A stretch of 64,000 nucleotides of DNA from Burkholderiales bacterium (lineage in GTDB: Bacteria; Pseudomonadota; Gammaproteobacteria; Burkholderiales; Burkholderiaceae_E), in NCBI GenBank assembly GCA_020248665.1, contig JADCHE010000043.1:1-64000 (forward strand), written 5' to 3'. The notes beneath the pieces were generated by a model that was not told where the DNA came from, did not search any database, and saw only the letters and a list, made by a program, of their open reading frames with translations. The position numbers and the translations under genes were made by a program. Of the stretch, positions 59,813 to 64,000 are shown one piece after another (position 1 is the first letter of the stretch; each line of letters begins with the position of its first letter).

Positions 59813-61096
59813 CTAGCGCGGCGCGGCGGGCGCCTCGGCGCGCAGCGCGCGCAGCAGTTTCATTCCGGCGCGTCCGTCCTGCGCGACGCCGAGCCGCGCC
59901 TGCTCGTCGCGGATCGCGCGTCGCGTCAGCGAGCCGACCAACCCGTCGGGCTCGCCGATCGCGTGGCCGCGCGCGAGCAGCAGCGTCTGCAGCTCGCGCC
60001 GCTCGGCGCGCGACAGGCCGGGATCGTCGGTGGGCCAGGGCGTGGCGAACGGCTCGCCGCCGCGCAGCCGGTCGGCCAGGTGCGCGATCGCGAGCGCGTA
60101 GCTCTCGGCCGCGTTGTACGCGTAGATGGCGTCGAAGTTGCGCAGTACGACGAAGGCCGGCCCGCTCGCGCCCGCGGGCAGGATCAGCCCGGCCACCGCG
60201 CCGGCGGGCTCGAGCGGCCGACCGTCGACGCGCCTGACGCCGCGCCCCGCCCAATCGGCGAGCGGACGGCGCTTGGTGCGGCCGGCGAGCGACGCGTCGA
60301 AGCCCGGCGGCAGTCGCACCTCCCAGCCCCACGGCTCGCCGGAGCGCCAGCCCGCGCGCCTCAGGTAGTTCGCGGTCGACGCGAGCGCGTCGGGCACGGT
60401 GTCGACGATGTCGCGGCGGCCGTCGCCGTCGAAGTCGACGGCCGCCTCGAGGAAGGTGGTCGGCATGAACTGGGTCTGCCCGAACGCGCCGGCCCACGAG
60501 CCGGTGAAGCGCTCGGGCGCGACGTGGCCGTCGACGAGAATCCGCAGCGCGGCCATCAGCTCGCCGCGAAAGAACGCCTGGCGCCGGCCCTCGCACGACA
60601 GCGTCGCGAGCGAACGCACGATGCCCTTGCGGCCGAGCGAGCGGCCGAAGTCGCTCTCGACGCCCCAGACCGCGACGACCGTGGCCGGTTCGACGCCGTG
60701 GCGCGCCTCGACGGCCGCGAGCGCGTCGCGCCAGCGCTCGAGCATCGCGCGGCCGTCGTCGACGCGCTGCGCGTCGACGAGGCCGGCGAGATAGTCCCAG
60801 ATCGGCGTCCTGAACTCGGGCTGGAAGTCGAGGGACTCGAGTACCGCGGGATCGCGCTCGACGGCGCCGAGGTGGCGTTCGGCGGCCGCCGCCGGCACGC
60901 CGCGGGCGACCGCGTCGGAGCGCAGCCGCGCGAGGCAGGCGTCGAAGGCAGGCGGGTTCGGCGCTGCCGGTGCGGCGGCGGCCGACGTGGAGGTGGACGG
61001 CGGTGGCGCGGGGGTCGACGGCTGCGCGGTCGCCGTCGTGGCCGCGACGGTGGCGAGCGACGCCGCGATCGCGGCGAGGCGGCGGCTCACGGGCAT
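59813..61096 (-). CDS. Lytic murein transglycosylase (MltB family)
   Basis: A 427-residue periplasmic enzyme that cleaves peptidoglycan glycan strands with 1,6-anhydro ends. Signal peptide (RRLAAIAASLATVAATTATAQ), an Ala/Pro/Ser linker, the transglycosylase domain with catalytic glutamate in VAVWGVESDFGRSLG and WAGAFGQTQFMPTTF, and a C-terminal peptidoglycan-binding domain (LQTLLLARGHAIGEPDGLVGSLTRRAIRDEQ). No lipobox, so unlike MltB of E. coli it is probably soluble. A 12-bp hairpin precedes it. Confidence 0.92.
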   Translation of the reverse strand: MPVSRRLAAIAASLATVAATTATAQPSTPAPPPSTSTSAAAAPAAPNPPAFDACLARLRSDAVARGVPAAAAERHLGAVERDPAVLESLDFQPEFRTPIWDYLAGLVDAQRVDDGRAMLERWRDALAAVEARHGVEPATVVAVWGVESDFGRSLGRKGIVRSLATLSCEGRRQAFFRGELMAALRILVDGHVAPERFTGSWAGAFGQTQFMPTTFLEAAVDFDGDGRRDIVDTVPDALASTANYLRRAGWRSGEPWGWEVRLPPGFDASLAGRTKRRPLADWAGRGVRRVDGRPLEPAGAVAGLILPAGASGPAFVVLRNFDAIYAYNAAESYALAIAHLADRLRGGEPFATPWPTDDPGLSRAERRELQTLLLARGHAIGEPDGLVGSLTRRAIRDEQARLGVAQDGRAGMKLLRALRAEAPAAPR

Positions 61097-61116
61097 CGGG
61101 GGTGCGCTCCTGAAAG

Positions 61117-61144
61117 ACGAAGGGGAGCTCGCGCTCCCCTTCGT
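61117..61144 (-). terminator. Strong hairpin terminator after the small secreted-peptide gene
   Basis: ACGAAGGGGAGC (61117-61128) and GCTCCCCTTCGT (61133-61144) pair perfectly over 12 bp with a TCGC tetraloop. It lies 19 bases past the stop of the 45-residue gene on the minus strand; a short CTTTC follows. It should separate that gene from the transglycosylase. Confidence 0.75.
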
Positions 61145-61163
61145 TCGTGCTCTGGATGACGGA

Positions 61164-61301
61164 TCAGGACGACTGTGCCGGTTTCGACTGCTGCGGGACC
61201 GGCCGGTCGGCCTTGGCGTCCTTCATCGAACTGCCCGGGCAGGCGACCGCGACGGACGTGCCGAGGGACAGCATGGCGAGCACGACGGACAGTTTCTTCA
61301 C
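61164..61301 (-). CDS. Small secreted peptide, 45 residues, unknown function
   Basis: A 45-codon gene with GTG start at 61301 and TGA at 61166-61164. The product starts MKKLSVVLAMLSLGTSVAVA, a textbook signal peptide, followed by CPGSSMKDAKADRPVP and a short Gln/Lys/Ser tail. A cysteine just after the cleavage region could be a lipoprotein site or a free thiol, but the lipobox (AVAC) is atypical. It has the perfect 12-base Shine-Dalgarno AGGAGGTGATCC, an optimal spacing, and a strong terminator behind it, so it looks like a real, highly translated single gene. It lies between an OmpR regulator and the transglycosylase. No family recognised. Confidence 0.72.
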   Translation of the reverse strand: MKKLSVVLAMLSLGTSVAVACPGSSMKDAKADRPVPQQSKPAQSS

Positions 61302-61313
61302 GGATCACCTCCT
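61302..61313 (-). promoter_or_regulatory. Perfect extended Shine-Dalgarno
   Basis: AGGAGGTGATCC on the minus strand is the full complement of the 16S rRNA 3' end (GGATCACCTCCT), ending immediately before the GTG start of the 45-residue gene, with six bases between the AGGAGG core and the start. No other start seen in this window has such a long match. Confidence 0.8.
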
Positions 61314-61390
61314 TTCGATGGTTGAGGGCAGCAATGCGACGTTATCACCATCGACGCGCGATGCCTACCGTGGCCACGCGGGGGGTCCGG

Positions 61391-62071
61391 TCAAGCCGGC
61401 ACGAGCCGGTAGCCGTAGCCGTAGACCGACTGCAGCGTCCAGCCGGTGCTGCCGTCGAGGCCGAGCTTGCGGCGCACGCGGCTCGCGTGGGTGTCGACGG
61501 TGCGGGTGTCCGGGCCCGGCCCGACCGACCAGACCGATTCGAGCAGTTGCGCGCGCGTGACGAGGGCGCCCGGGTTGCGGAACAGGTGGGCCGCGAGGTC
61601 GAACTCCTTCAACGTCAGCACGATCTCGCGGCCGTCGAGCAGCACGGCGCGACGCGAGAGGTCGACCTCGAAGCGGCCGGCTCGCACCGGCACCGAGCGA
61701 CCGACGCCCGCGCGACGCGCGAGCGCCTCGATGCGCGCGAGCAGTTCCAGCCCCTTGGGCGGCTTGACGACGTAGTCGTCCGCGCCCTGCCGCAGCGTGC
61801 CGGCCACGTCGGCCTCGCCGTCGCGCGACGTCACCACGATCACCGGCAGCTCGGGCGACGCGCCGTCGCGCAGCGCGCGCAGCACCGCCTCGCCGGACAT
61901 CCCGGGCATTACCCAGTCGAGCAGCAGCAGGTCGATCGCGTCGGCGCGCGCGATGGCCTCGAGCAGCGCGGCGCCGCTCTCGAAGCAGCTCGCGCGGTGG
62001 CCGCCGCTCTCGGCCAGCATGCACAGCAGCCGCCGCTGGTACGGGTCGTCGTCGAGAATCGCTACGTTCAT
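61391..62071 (-). CDS. OmpR/PhoB-type response regulator
   Basis: A 226-residue response regulator with acidic pocket DDD at 7-9, phosphoacceptor D52 (LLLLDWVMPG), T in VVTSRDG and K in VVKPPKG, then a winged-helix output domain (LTLKEFDLAAHLFRNPGALVTRAQLLESVW; the VDTHASRVRRKL recognition helix). No kinase gene is adjacent, so it is an orphan. The VKPPKG turn, in place of VKPF, is unusual. Start ATG 62071. Its upstream region carries a G-rich repeat tract. Confidence 0.9.
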   Translation of the reverse strand: MNVAILDDDPYQRRLLCMLAESGGHRASCFESGAALLEAIARADAIDLLLLDWVMPGMSGEAVLRALRDGASPELPVIVVTSRDGEADVAGTLRQGADDYVVKPPKGLELLARIEALARRAGVGRSVPVRAGRFEVDLSRRAVLLDGREIVLTLKEFDLAAHLFRNPGALVTRAQLLESVWSVGPGPDTRTVDTHASRVRRKLGLDGSTGWTLQSVYGYGYRLVPA

Positions 62072-62373
62072 GTCGAGGAAGATACGGAAGGTGTCGCCGG
62101 CCGTGACCCGGGTAGACGCCCGGTGCGACCCCGTCTGGACGCGTCCGGCCGACGGGCGGCGTCGCGAGGCCGATCGACGGTCGACGCGCGACGCTCGACG
62201 CTCGACATGGGTCTGCGGGCGTGGGCGCCGGAGCGACGGCGGGCGGTTGGCGGGGACGGGACAGGGACGGGGACGGGACAGGACCGGATGGGTGCGATGG
62301 TGCCCGCGCGCGGGGGGACGGCGTGCAAGCGACCGTGACGCGGCGCGCGCCGCGTCCCGTACGGGGGCCCCGT
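62072..62373. other. 302-bp spacer with G-quadruplex-prone and short tandem repeats
   Basis: No gene is supported here. It holds short tandem units: CGACGCT-type 7-mers around 62185-62205 and alternating GGGACA/GGGGACG hexamers around 62252-62285. On the plus strand 62252-62277 has five G-runs of three or four separated by AC or ACA, a strong G-quadruplex motif. It lies between proB and the OmpR regulator gene, both on the minus strand, so it is the 5' region of the regulator. Confidence 0.6.
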
Positions 62374-63498
62374 TCAGCGCAGGACCAGGTTGTCCCGGTG
62401 GATCAGCTCGGACTCCTCGACGAAGCCGAGCACCGCCTCGATCTCCGACGATGGCCGGCGCGCGATGCGCCGCGCGTCGGACGCGCCGTAGTTGATCAGC
62501 CCGCGCGCGAGCTCGCGGCCCTGCGCGTCGAGCACCGCGACCGCCTCGCCGCGCTCGAAATCGCCGACGACCTCGACGACGCCGATCGGCAGCAGACTCT
62601 TGCCGTCGTCGCGCAGCGCGCGCTCGGCGCCGGCGTCGACGCGGACCGCGCCGCGCAGCTGCAGGTGATCGGCAAGCCACTGCTTGCGCGCGGCGAGCCG
62701 CGGTGTCTGCGCGACGAACTCGGTACCGACCCGCTCGCCGCCCGCGAGCCGCACCAGCACGTCGGCCTCGCGCCCCGAGCAGACGACGGTCGACGCACCG
62801 CCGTATGCGGCGCGCCTGGCCGCGAGCACCTTGGTGATCATGCCACCCTTGCCGATCGAGCTGCCCGCGCCGCCCGCCATGCCCTCGAGCGCGGGATCGC
62901 CGGCGATCACGCTCGGCAGCAGCCGTGCGTCGGGGTCCCGGCGCGGATCTGCGGTGTAGAGGCCCTTCTGGTCGGTCAGGATCACCAGCGCGTCGGCGTC
63001 GATCAGGTTCGTCACCAGCGCGCCGAGCGTGTCGTTGTCGCCGACCTTGATCTCGTCGGTGACCACCGTGTCGTTCTCGTTGATGATCGGTACCACGCCG
63101 AGCCGCAACAGCGTCAGCAGCGTCGAGCGCGCGTTCAAGTAGCGCGTGCGGTCGGCCAGGTCCTCGTGGGTCAGCAGCACCTGCGCGGTCTGCAGCCCGT
63201 GCGCACGGAAGCACGACTCGTAGACCTGCGCGAGACCCATCTGCCCGACCGCGGCGGCCGCCTGCAGCTCGTGGATCTCGCTCGGGCGGCGTGGCCAGCC
63301 GAGGCGCTTGACGCCTTCGGCGATCGCGCCGGACGACACCATCACCACCTCCTTGCCGAACGCACGAAGCCGCGCGAGCTGAGCGCCCCAGCGGTCGATC
63401 GCGACCGGGTCGAGCCCGCGGCCCTCGTCGGTGACCAGCGTGGAGCCGACCTTGACGACGAGACGGCGTGCGTCGCGGATGCAGGAGGTCTCGCTCAT
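62374..63498 (-). CDS. proB: Glutamate 5-kinase
   Basis: A 374-residue enzyme for the first step of proline synthesis (glutamate to gamma-glutamyl phosphate). Kinase motifs are [69 protein letters not shown] and [12 protein letters not shown]. The C-terminal PUA domain (residues about 280-374, [21 protein letters not shown]) is present. Start ATG 63498 overlaps the stop of obg as ATGA. The obg-proB order is usual in Burkholderiales. proA is not in the window. Confidence 0.96.
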   Translation of the reverse strand: MSETSCIRDARRLVVKVGSTLVTDEGRGLDPVAIDRWGAQLARLRAFGKEVVMVSSGAIAEGVKRLGWPRRPSEIHELQAAAAVGQMGLAQVYESCFRAHGLQTAQVLLTHEDLADRTRYLNARSTLLTLLRLGVVPIINENDTVVTDEIKVGDNDTLGALVTNLIDADALVILTDQKGLYTADPRRDPDARLLPSVIAGDPALEGMAGGAGSSIGKGGMITKVLAARRAAYGGASTVVCSGREADVLVRLAGGERVGTEFVAQTPRLAARKQWLADHLQLRGAVRVDAGAERALRDDGKSLLPIGVVEVVGDFERGEAVAVLDAQGRELARGLINYGASDARRIARRPSSEIEAVLGFVEESELIHRDNLVLR

Positions 63499-64000
63499 GA
63501 CAGGTCGACGGGTCGGAAGCGGGGGTCGTCGGGGTCCGGCGCGGTCGCCGCCGGCACGGCCTCGGGCTCGCTCGCCGCAGCGGCGGCGGCGGCCGTGGCG
63601 GGCAGATCGTCCTCGATCGACGGCACCGGCTCGCGGGTGGCCGCGAGGTGCTCCCAGATCGCACGGCACAGCGCCTCGCAGCCCTCGCCCGTCAGCCCGG
63701 AGATCTCGAAGGTCGGCCCGCTCCAGCGGAAGCGGCGCTTGAACTCCGACACCGCCTTCGCGCGCGGCGTGCCGCGCTCGCCGGGCTCGCCCTCGAGCGT
63801 GTCGAGCTTGTTGAGTACCAGCCAGCGCGGCTTCTCGTGCAGCGCCGCGTCGTACTTGCGCAGCTCCTTGACGATCGCGCGCGCCTCGGCGACCGGGTCG
63901 CGCGCGTCGTCGTACGCAGACAGGTCGACCAGGTGCAGCAGCAGCCGCGTGCGCTGCAGATGCCGCAGGAACTGATGGCCGAGCCCCGCGCCCTCGGCCG
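63495..64000 (-). CDS. obg: GTPase Obg/CgtA, 3' part only
   Basis: The frame is open from the window edge (64000) to the stop at 63495, about 168 residues. It covers the end of the GTPase domain: [24 protein letters not shown], the G4 motif [11 protein letters not shown], the G5-like EISGLTGEG, then an acidic/alanine-rich C-terminal tail ending in FRPVDLS. Obg is an essential ribosome-associated GTPase in 50S assembly. The N-terminal OBG fold and G1-G3 motifs lie outside the window. ATGA overlap with proB. Confidence 0.93.
   Translation of the reverse strand, partial: AEGAGLGHQFLRHLQRTRLLLHLVDLSAYDDARDPVAEARAIVKELRKYDAALHEKPRWLVLNKLDTLEGEPGERGTPRAKAVSEFKRRFRWSGPTFEISGLTGEGCEALCRAIWEHLAATREPVPSIEDDLPATAAAAAAASEPEAVPAATAPDPDDPRFRPVDLS

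Noticed and set aside
61087-61308. A 73-codon Arg-rich minus-strand frame over the small-peptide locus.
   Set aside because: The alternative frame starting at GTG 61301 has a signal peptide and the perfect Shine-Dalgarno; the 73-codon frame is its shadow.

Overview
The window comes from a very GC-rich (low seventies percent by eye) proteobacterium, most likely a member of the Burkholderiales (Betaproteobacteria). Reasons: several Bug-type solute-binding proteins with no permease beside them, a thiolase closely resembling Cupriavidus BktB, an obg-proB junction, and dense accessory catabolism. No tRNA, rRNA, CRISPR array or intact transposase was seen. Coding density is high, and many neighbours overlap as ATGA, GTGA or TGATG.

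Region by region. 0.15-3.7 kb: a sugar-acid dehydratase, an RraA/aldolase-type protein and a Bug solute-binding protein. 3.7-6.8 kb: a SARP/BTAD-TPR regulator divergent from an OsmC gene that overlaps a PAS-LuxR regulator. 6.9-11.4 kb: a flavin monooxygenase, an HpaI-type aldolase, a Mpo1-like membrane protein, a PhyH-type dioxygenase and an SDR. 11.4-19.5 kb: a sugar-acid regulon with a TRAP transporter, an IclR regulator, two paralogous enolase-superfamily dehydratases and a UxaA/GarD-type dehydratase. Two matching 20-bp inverted repeats each sit one base from a candidate -35 box, one facing each arm.

19.7-27.5 kb: an apparently inserted block whose gene order matches hmfABCDE, the 2-furoate pathway, under an AraC regulator. 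The AMP ligase would make furoyl-CoA, the molybdenum hydroxylase would oxidise it, and the crotonase-fold hydrolase would release 2-oxoglutarate. The block has lower GC where sampled. It lies between the intact uxaA 3' end and a decayed second copy of that 3' end, with a possible SCO1 relic at its other edge.

27.7-35.7 kb: a two-component system divergent from a CzcCBA-type heavy-metal RND efflux operon. 35.8-38.2 kb: cytochrome c5-like protein, LysE exporter, glutathione reductase. 38.4-41.9 kb: a tightly overlapped four-gene operon (amidohydrolase, YtkA/FixH-like protein, MauG-like di-haem lipoprotein, thioredoxin-TPR). 41.9-45.2 kb: PQ-loop protein, cupin, ArfB, EcsC, BktB thiolase. 45.3-49.6 kb: a decayed cysteine-synthase-like gene, then a GST-esterase-Bug-alcohol dehydrogenase cluster. 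49.7-57.6 kb: hybrid sensor-type kinase without receiver, GIY-YIG protein, DUF748-like fragment, EttA, SulP transporter, cupin and crotonase. 57.6-58.8 kb: a graveyard of three broken genes. 58.9-64 kb: a hydroxyacid dehydrogenase, MltB-type transglycosylase, a 45-residue secreted peptide with a perfect 12-base Shine-Dalgarno, an OmpR regulator, a G-quadruplex-prone spacer, proB, and the 3' end of obg, which runs off the window.

Functions are assigned from motifs, length and context read by eye; no database search was run.
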